This document shows positions 43,179 to 52,104 of a stretch of DNA of 64,000 bases, in pieces. Both the position numbers and the translations under genes were made by a program. Source of the DNA: Paenibacillus sp. FSL R5-0766. Lineage in GTDB: Bacteria; Bacillota; Bacilli; Paenibacillales; Paenibacillaceae. Within the stretch, counting starts at the first letter, position 1, and every line of letters starts with the position of its first letter. Under the pieces are notes generated by a model that was not told where the DNA came from, did not search any database, and worked only from the letters and a program-made list of their open reading frames with translations. The stretch lies in NCBI RefSeq assembly GCF_037971845.1, contig NZ_CP150227.1, positions 6,696,001-6,760,000 on the forward strand, read 5' to 3'.

Positions 43179-44096
43179 TTACCAGAGTGACATCTTGGTC
43201 AGGCGGCGGGTCATGGAATTGGCAGCAAAAACAAGGATAAAGGTGATGATGGAGTTGAACAGGCCGACCGCTGTGGCGAAGCCGTAATTCTGGCCCTCAA
43301 TCCCCATCCGGTATACATAGGTGGACAAAACATCAGCCGTTTCGTAGGTGGCTCCGTTGTAGAGCAGATATACTTTCTCGAAACCTACACTCATAATGCC
43401 GCCAAGCGACAGAAGCAGAAGAATGACGATGGTTGGTTTGATACTGGGTAGGGTCAGGTGCCATAGCTCCTGGAATTTGTTGACGCCATCAATTTTGCCG
43501 GAATCATACATCTCGGGGTCGATCCCCATAATGGCTGCAATGTAGATGATGGAGCTGAAGCCAAAACTTTGCCAGATGTCGGAACTCGTGAAGATGGTAC
43601 GGAACCAGCTCGCATCCATCATGAAGTTCACTTTTTCCATGCCAAGACTCGCGATGAGGGTGTTCACAATACCGTCTGTTGGTGACAGGAAGTTAATAAT
43701 CATGCCAGCTACAACAACAGTGGAGATGAAGTGAGGAAGGTACGTAACGGTCTGGGCAAATCGCTTGAATGTCCGGTTCTTGATCTCCACGATGCAGACA
43801 GCGAATAAAATCGGAATGGAGAAACCAAACAGGAGCGGCAGGAAGGCGAGCAAAAATGTGTTACGCAGCAGTCGCCAGAAGTAAATGGAATTCACAAACT
43901 GTTCGAACCAGCGCAGTCCCACCCACTCCCCGCTGAGCATGCCCTGCCCTGGCAAGAAATTACGAAATGCCAATAATACGCCAGGCATCGGAAGGTACAT
44001 GAAGATGAGGTAATACAGAAAGATAGGCGAAAACATCAGTAGCAAATATTTATCCCGTCTGATCAGGCTGAACAGCGTGGACATGCGTTTTTTCAA
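43179..44096 (-). CDS. Carbohydrate ABC permease (LplB/YteP-like)
   Basis: The 305-residue protein has six helices and the EAA-type loop PEMYDSGKIDGVNKFQELWHLTLPSIKPT. The opening FSPIFLYYLIFMYLPMPGVLLAFRNF is typical of LplB. It is the first gene of the importer-LacI-GH105-pectinesterase operon. The start appears to be TTG at 44096 with GGGGAG 8-9 bases upstream; an ATG four codons later (44084) is an alternative. A half-degenerate copy of the operator lies 26-43 bases upstream. Confidence 0.9.
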   Translation of the reverse strand: MKKRMSTLFSLIRRDKYLLLMFSPIFLYYLIFMYLPMPGVLLAFRNFLPGQGMLSGEWVGLRWFEQFVNSIYFWRLLRNTFLLAFLPLLFGFSIPILFAVCIVEIKNRTFKRFAQTVTYLPHFISTVVVAGMIINFLSPTDGIVNTLIASLGMEKVNFMMDASWFRTIFTSSDIWQSFGFSSIIYIAAIMGIDPEMYDSGKIDGVNKFQELWHLTLPSIKPTIVILLLLSLGGIMSVGFEKVYLLYNGATYETADVLSTYVYRMGIEGQNYGFATAVGLFNSIITFILVFAANSMTRRLTKMSLW

Positions 44097-44121
44097 CGTG
44101 AGACACTCCCCTTCGCTACAT

Positions 44122-44139
44122 AATTACAACGTTTGAATT
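44122..44139. promoter_or_regulatory. Second LacI operator candidate
   Basis: AATTACAACGTTTGAATT matches the perfect palindrome at 44298-44315 in 15 of 18 positions and lies just upstream of the first permease gene. Two operators 176 bases apart would permit repression by DNA looping. Confidence 0.6.
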
Positions 44140-44297
44140 TTTGAATAAAAAAAGAACTGTCATTTCTCTGACGCATTTGTTATTCATCTCATTCACATTG
44201 TGTAACAACCTATATAATTCTGCTTATTAACGAGATAATGACTTGAAATAGTCCTCCTACACCGTATTTCTTTCTTTTAAATACTTGCCATAACCAT

Positions 44298-44315
44298 AAT
44301 TACAACGTTGTAATT
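44298..44315. promoter_or_regulatory. LacI operator candidate, perfect 18-bp palindrome
   Basis: AATTACAACGTTGTAATT is fully self-complementary with a central CG pair, as expected for LacI-family operators. It lies in the upstream region of the pectin operon, whose own LacI regulator is the obvious ligand. Confidence 0.72.
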
Positions 44316-44325
44316 TAAATCTAAA

Positions 44326-44339
44326 TGTATACGCTTACA
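44326..44339. promoter_or_regulatory. Candidate CcpA cre site
   Basis: TGTATACGCTTACA (reverse TGTAAGCGTATACA) differs from the cre pattern TGWAANCGNTNWCA at one position. Catabolite repression of a pectin-oligomer operon would be expected. It lies 10 bases from the palindromic operator. Confidence 0.45.
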
Positions 44340-44451
44340 TAAACTTTTTCCCATCTTAGCAAAGTCTTCAATGTTTGGCAACAACAAAAATCAGTGTCAT
44401 GTTAAAACGTACTAAATACAGTCTCGCATACGCGAGACTGCCCATAGAAAT

Positions 44452-45255
44452 CTACACATGATTCCGATATTCCATCGGTGTCATCACATACACTCGCTGA
44501 AAGGCTCTGTAAAACTGACTGACGCTGGAAAATCCAAGTTCATAACTGATTGTGGTCACTGAATCCGTTGTAAGGCGGAGCCTCCTGGACGCTTCTTCTA
44601 CGCGCAAATTCAGCAAATATTGATACGGTGTTGTTCCCGTATGAGCCTTGAAAGAACGCATAAAATGATACCGGCTCTGATGCGCGACCATCGCCATCGA
44701 ATCAATATCCATTGGACCTGTGTAGGCACTGTGAATGTAATCCAGCACTCGTTGGAGATGAGGGTCAATGAATGTACCGGGATTTACAGTCCTTTTTCCA
44801 TTTTCCTGCCCCGTCAACATACGTCTTAGATACGTCTCAACCGCCATTTCTGTTTCCTGCACTTGCAGCATTTCGGGCACATCATCTAACAAAATGGAAT
44901 TCCAGCCACGAAACAGACTGCTGATCTCAGCAGGATCAAAAGTCTGGGTAGGTCGAAACTCAGCTCGCCCCCCTCTTGACTCCACACCTTCGAAACTGCC
45001 TAATGGCGGTTTACGGAACTTAATCACAATGACAGCCGAATCCGACCCTATCTCAAAATAATGCTCAGTCTGGGGATGAGCAATAATCCCTATGCCTGCT
45101 TTTAGCGGGTATACATGCCGTTCCTGTACCAGATGACATTGGCCTCTGACCGGCAGCGTTAGCTGATACCAGTCGTCATGTACATGCGGCTCATTTGTGA
45201 ACCCTCCGGTAGCTTTCCATAATTCCAACCCATTTAGCGTCATGTTTAATTCCAT
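44452..45255 (-). CDS. AraC-family regulator with cupin-like sensor
   Basis: The 267-residue protein has an N-terminal cupin-like half (PHVHDDWYQLTLPVRGQCHL) and a C-terminal pair of AraC helix-turn-helices (MDIDSMAMVAHQSRYHFMRSF, then TTISYELGFSSVSQFYRAF). It diverges from an MFS exporter gene and lies upstream of the pectin operon in the same direction, so it could control either. The ATG at 45253-45255, after AGGTGA at 7 bases, is preferred; an ATG seven codons upstream has no ribosome site. Confidence 0.88.
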   Translation of the reverse strand: MELNMTLNGLELWKATGGFTNEPHVHDDWYQLTLPVRGQCHLVQERHVYPLKAGIGIIAHPQTEHYFEIGSDSAVIVIKFRKPPLGSFEGVESRGGRAEFRPTQTFDPAEISSLFRGWNSILLDDVPEMLQVQETEMAVETYLRRMLTGQENGKRTVNPGTFIDPHLQRVLDYIHSAYTGPMDIDSMAMVAHQSRYHFMRSFKAHTGTTPYQYLLNLRVEEASRRLRLTTDSVTTISYELGFSSVSQFYRAFQRVYVMTPMEYRNHV

Positions 45256-45372
45256 CGTTTGCTCACCTGCTGACATTATAGCAAATCGTGCTCACTTTCC
45301 AAGCACTTTTCACAAAGACATGATCTGCCCCCATCTTTTATCATTGAAAAAAATAATTCGAGGTGATCTCCC

Positions 45373-46596
45373 ATGGCTCAGGCCACTTTAAGCAAAATGC
45401 AAATCAACTCCTCCGCCAATTGGGCACTTGCCGGAGTCAGCTTCGCCCATCTGCTGAATGATGCGATGCAGACGGTGGTTCCGTCTGCTTTCCCACTATT
45501 CCAGCAGACCATGCAGCTCAGTTTCGCCCAGATGGGATGGATTGCCTTCACCCTGAATATTACCGCATCCGTCCTTCAGCCACTGGTCGGTTATATGTCA
45601 GACCGTAAGCCCATGCCGATCCTGCTTCCCGGAGGCATGTTATTCTCCCTGATTGGTGTTCTCGGCTTAGCCTTGTCTTCCGAGTTATGGATGCTGCTTG
45701 TTTCGGCAGCATTGATTGGCATAGGCTCATCCATCCTCCACCCCGAATCCTCACGCGTGGCTCATATGGCAGCCGGCCGTGGACGCGGAATGGCGCAGTC
45801 GATCTTCCAGGTGGGAGGCAACACAGGACAGGCTATTGCTCCATTACTGGTCGCCTTCATCCTGCTGCCACATGGACAGCGAAGTTTTCTATGGCTAATG
45901 GGCTTTGCCCTGATCGGCATCTTCATTCAGTCTATGGTCAGTCGTTGGTACAGAGACAAGCTTGCCGAGACTCACATTCGTCAGCAACGCCCTCTAAAAT
46001 CAAGTGGCGCAGAGCCAGCAGCTCGACCTGTGAGCAGGGGATTCATCGCTTTTACAATGGGAATTCTCATCCTGCTACTGTTCTCCAAATTCGTATATAT
46101 TGCAGGCATGACCGGGTACTACGCCTTCTATTATGCCGATGCATATGACTTGCCGCTCTCCCAGGCACAGATCTGTCTATTTGTTCTGCAATTTGCAGGC
46201 ATGGTCGGAACCTTGCTCGGTGGCCCACTCGCTGATCGCTATGGACGCAAACCGATGATCTGGTTCTCCATTGCAGGTACTGCACCGTTTTCACTGCTGC
46301 TACCTTATGCAGGACCCGTCCTGTCCATGGTGTTGTGTGGAATGATTGGACTCATCCTGATGTCCGGCTTCAGCGTCATCATTGTTTATGCACAGGAATT
46401 GCTTCCTCGTCATATTGGAACGGTATCCGGATTGTTTTTTGGCCTGTCGTTCGGAATGGCTGGACTGGGCTCGGTTGTGTTAGGTTCCTTAATTGACGTG
46501 ACCAGCATTTCGTTTGTTATCAAGTTATGTTCGTTTTTGCCACTGCTTGGTGTGTGTGCTGTATTTCTGCGCAAGGATCAACCAAGAACAGCGTGA
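45373..46596 (+). CDS. MFS transporter, fosmidomycin resistance (Fsr)-like
   Basis: The 407-residue protein has twelve predicted helices. The opening ALAGVSFAHLLNDAMQTVVPSAFPLF and the stretches LQPLVGYMSDRKP and GIGSSILHPESSRVAHMAAGRGRG are typical of Fsr-type exporters. Helix-8/9 loop GGPLADRYGRKPM is also standard. It probably exports a drug or metabolite. CGAGGTGATCTCCC precedes the ATG. Divergent from the AraC gene, with only about 117 bases shared. Confidence 0.9.
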   Translation: MAQATLSKMQINSSANWALAGVSFAHLLNDAMQTVVPSAFPLFQQTMQLSFAQMGWIAFTLNITASVLQPLVGYMSDRKPMPILLPGGMLFSLIGVLGLALSSELWMLLVSAALIGIGSSILHPESSRVAHMAAGRGRGMAQSIFQVGGNTGQAIAPLLVAFILLPHGQRSFLWLMGFALIGIFIQSMVSRWYRDKLAETHIRQQRPLKSSGAEPAARPVSRGFIAFTMGILILLLFSKFVYIAGMTGYYAFYYADAYDLPLSQAQICLFVLQFAGMVGTLLGGPLADRYGRKPMIWFSIAGTAPFSLLLPYAGPVLSMVLCGMIGLILMSGFSVIIVYAQELLPRHIGTVSGLFFGLSFGMAGLGSVVLGSLIDVTSISFVIKLCSFLPLLGVCAVFLRKDQPRTA

Positions 46597-46674
46597 TGAC
46601 CGTTGAAACCTCTTTCGTTTTGTGACTACAATACACCTAGGACAATTGAGGATATCAGAAGGAAGGAATAACGC

Positions 46675-47457
46675 ATGATTATTGATATACAGCATGTCAC
46701 TTGGAAAAGGGGACCACTTACCCTGCTGAACAATGTAAGTTGGCAGGTTAATGACGGTGAGCACTGGGCGTTACTTGGCCTGAATGGCTCCGGCAAAACA
46801 ACACTCCTGAACATGATCACCGGGTATCTCTGGCCGACCGAAGGCAGGATATCCGTGTTAGGCCATGAATATGGTGATGTGGATCTGAGACAGCTTCGCA
46901 AATCCATCGGCTGGGTCAGTTCATCTCTGCAAGAGAAATTGCATGGCACAGACCGCACGCAGTATGTTGTGATCAGCGGCAAACATGCCACCATTGGCTT
47001 GTATGACAAGTTATCAGATGATGATCTGGATCAGGCACAGGAATTGATGCAAACGCTGGGCTGTCAGCACCTGTGGGATCGCGAATATCGCACCTGTTCT
47101 CAAGGGGAGAAACAGAAACTTCTCATTGCCCGAGCACTGATGGCCAATCCGCGCGTACTTATTCTGGACGAGCCTTGCAATGGACTGGATCTGTTCTCAA
47201 GAGAACGACTGCTGGAGAGTATTCGTGAATTGTCCCAGCGACCGGATACCCCTTCGCTCATCTATGTCACCCATCATACCGAGGAAATATTGCCTGTATT
47301 CAGTCACAGCCTTTTACTGCGCCGGGGCGAAGTCGTCCGTAGTGGATTAACTGGCGATCTGATGAATACGGAAGTGCTGAGCAACTTTTTCGAGGCATCT
47401 GTGGAAGTCGATCGACATGGGGAACGTGTCTATGTCAGAGCAGCGGCGGATTCATAA
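46675..47457 (+). CDS. ABC transporter ATP-binding protein (YlmA-like)
   Basis: The 260-residue ATPase has Walker A GLNGSGKTT, Q-loop region WVSSSLQ, signature region RTCSQGEKQK (in place of LSGGQ), Walker B VLILDEPCNGLD and switch His in VTHHTEE. It resembles B. subtilis YlmA and E. coli ModF-type stand-alone ATPases. No permease gene is adjacent, so its partner or non-transport role is unknown. The altered signature motif occurs in this subgroup. A terminator follows. Confidence 0.88.
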   Translation: MIIDIQHVTWKRGPLTLLNNVSWQVNDGEHWALLGLNGSGKTTLLNMITGYLWPTEGRISVLGHEYGDVDLRQLRKSIGWVSSSLQEKLHGTDRTQYVVISGKHATIGLYDKLSDDDLDQAQELMQTLGCQHLWDREYRTCSQGEKQKLLIARALMANPRVLILDEPCNGLDLFSRERLLESIRELSQRPDTPSLIYVTHHTEEILPVFSHSLLLRRGEVVRSGLTGDLMNTEVLSNFFEASVEVDRHGERVYVRAAADS

Positions 47458-47504
47458 TTGCGGGGTTATACACAGCAAATGTAACATAGGTGAAGAAACT
47501 TACC

Positions 47505-47556
47505 AGTAAAAGCCCGATATCTTATCCACATGTGGATAGATTTCGGGCTTTTTACT
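47505..47556. terminator. Terminator after the ABC ATPase gene
   Basis: AGTAAAAGCCCGA pairs with TCGGGCTTTTTACT, with an inner TATCCACATGTGGATA palindrome. It can serve both strands. Confidence 0.88.
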
Positions 47557-47656
47557 CCTATATCTAGTGTTATCCACCGTTTTCTGTGTAGAACTTTCTA
47601 ATTTATGAGTATAACTTAGTTATGCCCTTCTATTTATCTATACACTTTATCACTGT

Positions 47657-48385
47657 CTACTTCCGGGCACTTAAAAACAGAAACAATGGAATACGCTGCC
47701 TGCGTAGATAGGTTTCCTCGTTTACAAAATAGGCACGCTGTGGTGCTGACTCGCGCAAATGTTCTACATGGAATCCTGCCCGCTGCAATGCCATATAGTA
47801 TGATTCAATGGACCGATGCATCTTTTTCACAGAACCGCCCAGCCACTGCTGCTCCCGATATCCTTCTACAAAATACTGATCAACCACCCAATCCGTTCGT
47901 GTGCCGGAGGGTTGCAGTGTAGACGTGATCACAGGATGTTCTACCGAGAATACAAATGTCCCGTTCTCTTTCAACGTATTGTATATGTTGTGGAACAGGC
48001 TCTCCACATCTTCAATATAGTGAACAGCCAGTCTCGATATAACCAGATCGTACACGCCGGCCGGGTAGGTCCAATCTTCCATGAACGCTTGCTCAATCCG
48101 GGCATTTAATCCTTTTACTGATGTGTTAGCTGCCTGAATCATATTCACAGAACCTTCAATTCCCGTATATGTTGTACCTTCGCGCTCCCTACTCAGCAAT
48201 TCTGCGGCGAACCTTGCATCTCCACAACCAAGGTCCAGAATATTCTTGCCAGCAACATCTCCGATTAACTCCAGCATCACAGGCTTCTCCAATGTATCAT
48301 TGGCGTTCTCCTGCCACTTGCGACGTTCCATATACTTCTCAAAGTTCGCCTCATCATCGTAAAAGTCCGATCCTCTGTCCTTCAT
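47657..48385 (-). CDS. Class I SAM-dependent methyltransferase
   Basis: The 242-residue soluble protein has the methyltransferase fold with motif I NILDLGCGDARFA, motif II YTGIEGSVNMIQAA, the acidic post-motif YDLVISRLAVHYIEDV and FSVEHPV. It is similar in style to UbiE/Tam-type enzymes acting on small molecules; the substrate is unknown. The ATG at 48383-48385 is used because GGAGGGTCACGG precedes it; an ATG five codons upstream would include that site. It stands alone. Confidence 0.86.
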   Translation of the reverse strand: MKDRGSDFYDDEANFEKYMERRKWQENANDTLEKPVMLELIGDVAGKNILDLGCGDARFAAELLSREREGTTYTGIEGSVNMIQAANTSVKGLNARIEQAFMEDWTYPAGVYDLVISRLAVHYIEDVESLFHNIYNTLKENGTFVFSVEHPVITSTLQPSGTRTDWVVDQYFVEGYREQQWLGGSVKKMHRSIESYYMALQRAGFHVEHLRESAPQRAYFVNEETYLRRQRIPLFLFLSARK

Positions 48386-48469
48386 TCCGTGACCCTCCAT
48401 TTCGGATAAGCATGCTCCCTATTTACAGCCTGTAAGAGTATACAGAATATGGATGGGTCTGGCTATAAC

Positions 48470-48509
48470 AAAAAGGCTGTTTACTGATATTGACCAGCAA
48501 ATAGCCTTT
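48470..48509 (-). terminator. Terminator of the exopolysaccharide operon
   Basis: On the minus strand AAAGGCTATTT pairs with AAACAGCCTTT, followed by TTTG. It lies 29 bases after the GT2 stop. Confidence 0.8.
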
Positions 48510-48538
48510 CTTCCTTACACTAACCTATTTTTCGCCGC

Positions 48539-49834
48539 TTAGCCAAAACGTTCTGTTTTGTACCATTTGCTTTCGCGCTTGCGAATCTTGTCCATGATCA
48601 AGGAGTAGAATGCCTTAATCGAGATCAGGATGAACAGCTGCGCATACGTGAAGTAGGACACGCAGGCATAGATGAAATTACGGGTATTGCTCTGTCCAAT
48701 ATCTGCGGCAAGTGCCAGATTGATCTGTAACACGTAAATAAAGTACATGAGCGCCCAACCAATGACCAGGAACACATACGCATCGCCGGCAAACTGGAAC
48801 GGTGAACTTACATCTGGTTTAAATATGGCAATGACCTGATAGACCAGATTCACGAGAAATATAATATCCGATACAATGATCGCAAGCATAAACCAGAAAT
48901 AACTGACGGCATAATAGATGACCAGCAACTTATTACGCCAACTGGAACGGTTAAACAGGTTATGGATATTATCCAGTACCACCTGGTAGTTCCCCTTGGC
49001 CCAGCGTTCGCGCTGCTTCATATATACACTCAGCTGTTCCGGCTCCTGCTGATAGGCTTCGGCTTGCGGCGCAAGCGCCACAAACTGTCCGCGATTCAAA
49101 ATCTCGAATGACAAAGCCGTATCTTCTGTAATGGCTGTCACATCCCAGCCACCAATGTCCCGGATCAACTCGGTTTTGATAATGTAATTCGTGCCCGGGA
49201 TGGAACCCAGCTGGAACAATTCCCACAGACCCGTGTGATACACACGTTGCGAAGTAATGATCTCCAGATTGATGCATTTGGAGAGGAAATTCTGTCCTCT
49301 GTTGCGTGCTTTGTTTCTGCCAAAAACCACGCCATATTGTTCAGGGTTCTCAAGCGATTTTTGCGTCAAAAACATTAATGCATTCCGTTCAGGTGCCGCA
49401 TCTGCATCGAAGATACAGATCCAATCACCCGTGGCTATGTCCAGTCCGTCATTTAATGCCCCGGACTTGCCACCTGTTCCTTTTCGCTCCATTACCGTTA
49501 CATTGCGATGCACATAACTGGTCTGACTGAGGAATGATCTCAGCTTCTCTGCAGTATCATCTGTACAGTTATCCGCGATCACGATGACCTGAACTTTATC
49601 CTCCGGATAATTCAGGCGCAGGATATGCTCTACCGTCGCAACAATGACCAGACCCTCGTTATGTGCAGGTACCATGACCGTGACTGTTGGATAATGATCC
49701 ATATCTTCAGGGATCTGAATGCCTTTTTTGTCCTGTTTATTAATAAAACGAATGGCCCCAGCCATGATAACAATGGACTCGAATACGGCAATCCAGATGC
49801 TGAATATCGATAACAGCAGAATAAAATCAGTCAA
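48539..49834 (-). CDS. Membrane glycosyltransferase family 2 (YdaM-like)
   Basis: The 431-residue protein has an N-terminal helix, a cytoplasmic GT2 domain and about four C-terminal membrane helices. Processive synthase motifs are intact: VMVPAHNEG, FDADAAPE (D-x-D), TAITEDTALS (catalytic Asp) and QRERWAKG (Q-x-x-RW). It should polymerise and export a polysaccharide. The start is TTG at 49834 with GGAGG 7 bases upstream; it overlaps the end of a 47-aa membrane protein gene by 8 bases. It is the last gene of an operon resembling B. subtilis ydaJKLMN, without ydaL or ydaN counterparts here. Confidence 0.9.
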   Translation of the reverse strand: MTDFILLLSIFSIWIAVFESIVIMAGAIRFINKQDKKGIQIPEDMDHYPTVTVMVPAHNEGLVIVATVEHILRLNYPEDKVQVIVIADNCTDDTAEKLRSFLSQTSYVHRNVTVMERKGTGGKSGALNDGLDIATGDWICIFDADAAPERNALMFLTQKSLENPEQYGVVFGRNKARNRGQNFLSKCINLEIITSQRVYHTGLWELFQLGSIPGTNYIIKTELIRDIGGWDVTAITEDTALSFEILNRGQFVALAPQAEAYQQEPEQLSVYMKQRERWAKGNYQVVLDNIHNLFNRSSWRNKLLVIYYAVSYFWFMLAIIVSDIIFLVNLVYQVIAIFKPDVSSPFQFAGDAYVFLVIGWALMYFIYVLQINLALAADIGQSNTRNFIYACVSYFTYAQLFILISIKAFYSLIMDKIRKRESKWYKTERFG

Positions 49835-49970
49835 TTAATTTCCTCCGATCGTACTTGCGATTGACTTTTGACCGAAAACGAAGGGTAGCAATCGTTAGTA
49901 AAACGGTACATACGGCAAACATACAACTGACAGCGATACAGACAGGGATGAACCAGGACATATAATCCAC
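49827..49970 (-). CDS. Small membrane protein, 47 aa, of the exopolysaccharide operon
   Basis: A 47-codon gene fills the gap between the GGDEF-like and GT2 genes. It starts at GTG 49968-49970 with AAGGAGAG about 8 bases upstream. It encodes one membrane helix (WFIPVCIAVSCMFAVCTVLL) followed by a very basic tail (RFRSKVNRKYDRRKLID). The stop overlaps the GT2 start, so translation is coupled. No family was recognised. By analogy with small partners of cellulose-type synthases it may assist the GT2 protein. That is inference. Confidence 0.68.
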   Translation of the reverse strand: MDYMSWFIPVCIAVSCMFAVCTVLLTIATLRFRSKVNRKYDRRKLID

Positions 49971-49993
49971 AGCAAATCTCTCCTTCCTGTTCG

Positions 49994-50872
49994 TTAGATA
50001 TATTCACCAATGAGATCCGTCTCTGTGTTCCGTTCCAGCGCCGCAATAACTGCATCGATATCCTTATACTTACTGAATTGTTCCTTATGGAATACCAGCG
50101 CACCAGTACGAATAACCGTCTGCAATTCATTTCCCCTTTTATCGATGATCTGCAGATCCATCATGGCTTTTTTGATCCGTTGTTTCAGAATGGGCATATA
50201 CTCCGCGTTGGTCATCGGGCAGATAATGACAAACCTTCCCCGATCCACAAAAAATTTATAATCCTCAAACCGAATCTGCTTCTGTATGGTAGTGGATAGT
50301 TCAAGAAGGAACTGTGCATAGCGCACGGAACCGAGTGATTCCAATACCAACGGCAAAAACTCGATCTTGAACATCGCCATGCTGAATCCATATTGCTCCG
50401 AATAACGTCTGGCCAGATTACTTTGCTTAACAAGTGTATCCGCAAGGGCACCCTTATTACCCAGGGAGGTGTCCAGATCAATCTCCGGATTACGCCCCTT
50501 AAGCTCCTGCAGACGCTCTATGACACGCGCTCTACGCACAAGACTTGCCTTGATAAAGGCAGCCACAACCGCATTAGCCGGAATGAGCAACCACCATGAG
50601 AACGTAAGCACATTAACATCCGCGTAAGTAACAAGCCATACAAAATAAGCGACCAGATATATAAATCCGAGGACGACAGACACTCCGACAGGTATCACAA
50701 AACCCAGAATCAGCGCTCCAAGCGACAAGATGCTAAACACAAAATCCTGTGTGGTATAGCTCTGATTCATATAAATTTTAAGATAGACAGCGAGCTGCTG
50801 AATCACGGCTAATCCGATCAAACTGGCATATCCCCATGCAATACGACGGATGGGTGCTTTATTCCTCATCAT
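49994..50872 (-). CDS. Membrane protein with degenerate GGDEF domain (YdaK-like)
   Basis: The 292-residue protein has about four N-terminal membrane helices (about 10-110), then a GGDEF-like cytoplasmic domain. Where an active cyclase has GGDEF, this one has VDRGRF, so it should not make c-di-GMP. B. subtilis YdaK, with the same layout and genomic position, is a c-di-GMP-binding receptor for exopolysaccharide production; that role is likely here. GGAGAG precedes an ATG-ATG pair. The stop is 23 bases before the 47-aa gene. Confidence 0.82.
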   Translation of the reverse strand: MMRNKAPIRRIAWGYASLIGLAVIQQLAVYLKIYMNQSYTTQDFVFSILSLGALILGFVIPVGVSVVLGFIYLVAYFVWLVTYADVNVLTFSWWLLIPANAVVAAFIKASLVRRARVIERLQELKGRNPEIDLDTSLGNKGALADTLVKQSNLARRYSEQYGFSMAMFKIEFLPLVLESLGSVRYAQFLLELSTTIQKQIRFEDYKFFVDRGRFVIICPMTNAEYMPILKQRIKKAMMDLQIIDKRGNELQTVIRTGALVFHKEQFSKYKDIDAVIAALERNTETDLIGEYI

Positions 50873-50893
50873 AGGTTTATTCTCTCCAGTAGA

Positions 50894-52003
50894 TTACTTC
50901 TTAAGTGAATTTTGTAATGCAGTCTCTCCAAGCAGAGGAAAAAGATTATCAAACAGATGTGTGTTACCGTCAAATACATATCCACCTGGATAACGAGAGT
51001 CCTGACCACGCAACGTAGTCATATGGTTATACAACTGTTTGGCCCATTTTGGATCACCTGAACGAACAGCGAGTAAGATGGCGAGGCCATATACCGAGGA
51101 AGATTCATAAGAGACGGCAGGTGTACGTGATTCTCGCTTATACTGTCCGGGCAGCTGATGCCGGGTGTTGAACTCCTTTTTCAAAAAAGAAATGAGCTTG
51201 TCCGGTTTACGGTCAGTTACCGTTAGATGATTCGCCACGATCAACTGGTCGATCAGATTCACCGTATCATCATACGTATATTTTTTATGGACCACATCGA
51301 AGGTCTTCGGATAGAACAATCCATCGTCAGGCATCTTCTTCAGCAAAGCTTCGTAATTAGCATAGGTTCCCGGTTCCACCATCTGGTGTTTTTCCATCAA
51401 CTGAAGAGACGGGAGATCAACATAAACCAGGCTTAATGTATCTGTGGAATGACCACTCGCAAAATCGTGAAAATCCACATAATATCCTTTATTCCGAACC
51501 GATTGCAAAAGTGTACGGGATATTTCCGAAGCCGTTTCCAGCTTGGCTTCTCTTCCTTGTTTCCATTGATCTGCTGCCTTTAATAAAGCACCGACAATTC
51601 GAAAATCATCGCCAAGCGCGTTGGTAGTCACTTGGGATTCACCTTTGGCATCCAGCTTCCAGGCAATATATTTTTGCGGCATGAGGAAATAGGTGGTCAG
51701 CAGTTCATAGCTTTCCTCGAATAAGGTCTGATCATTCTTGGCTACAGCATATTGCATCCAAAGACCAAGTGATTCAGATAAAGCCTCTCTGCCTGCTACG
51801 ATGTCCGCTCTCTCTGAGGTAGCATCTTGCAGATAAGTCGCAATTGTACCATTGGGATTAGTCATATGATCTTGAACAAAGGATACCGTAGGGGATGATT
51901 CATTCATCACGAACCGCTCCTTCACAAAAATAATTAACGCTGCCGTGATACCGACTGCCAATATGATCCACCACGTTAGCCTTTTCCGGTTCACCCGTTT
52001 CAT
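50894..52003 (-). CDS. Membrane-anchored GH8-like glycosidase (YdaJ-like)
   Basis: The 369-residue protein has an N-terminal anchor or signal (RLTWWIILAVGITAALIIFV, about 8-28) and an extracellular helical-barrel domain of the GH8 type (YAVAKNDQTLFEESYELL, AWKLDAKGESQVTTNALGDD, VSYESSSVYGLAILLAV). It probably trims the polysaccharide made by the operon. The ATG at 52001-52003, with GGAGG 6 bases upstream, puts the hydrophobic segment at the N-terminus. An ATG at 52108 overlapping the MarR stop would add 35 charged residues in front. It is followed after 21 bases by the GGDEF-like gene. Confidence 0.78.
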   Translation of the reverse strand: MKRVNRKRLTWWIILAVGITAALIIFVKERFVMNESSPTVSFVQDHMTNPNGTIATYLQDATSERADIVAGREALSESLGLWMQYAVAKNDQTLFEESYELLTTYFLMPQKYIAWKLDAKGESQVTTNALGDDFRIVGALLKAADQWKQGREAKLETASEISRTLLQSVRNKGYYVDFHDFASGHSTDTLSLVYVDLPSLQLMEKHQMVEPGTYANYEALLKKMPDDGLFYPKTFDVVHKKYTYDDTVNLIDQLIVANHLTVTDRKPDKLISFLKKEFNTRHQLPGQYKRESRTPAVSYESSSVYGLAILLAVRSGDPKWAKQLYNHMTTLRGQDSRYPGGYVFDGNTHLFDNLFPLLGETALQNSLKK

Positions 52004-52104
52004 GGCTCCCTCCTGCACTGATGCTTCTCTGGCATAATGGCTCTTCTCCTTTAGATAGGTTCGGCTAGAGTCTGGGATGGAGGGGTCAAGGATTGTTCCT
52101 CTGT

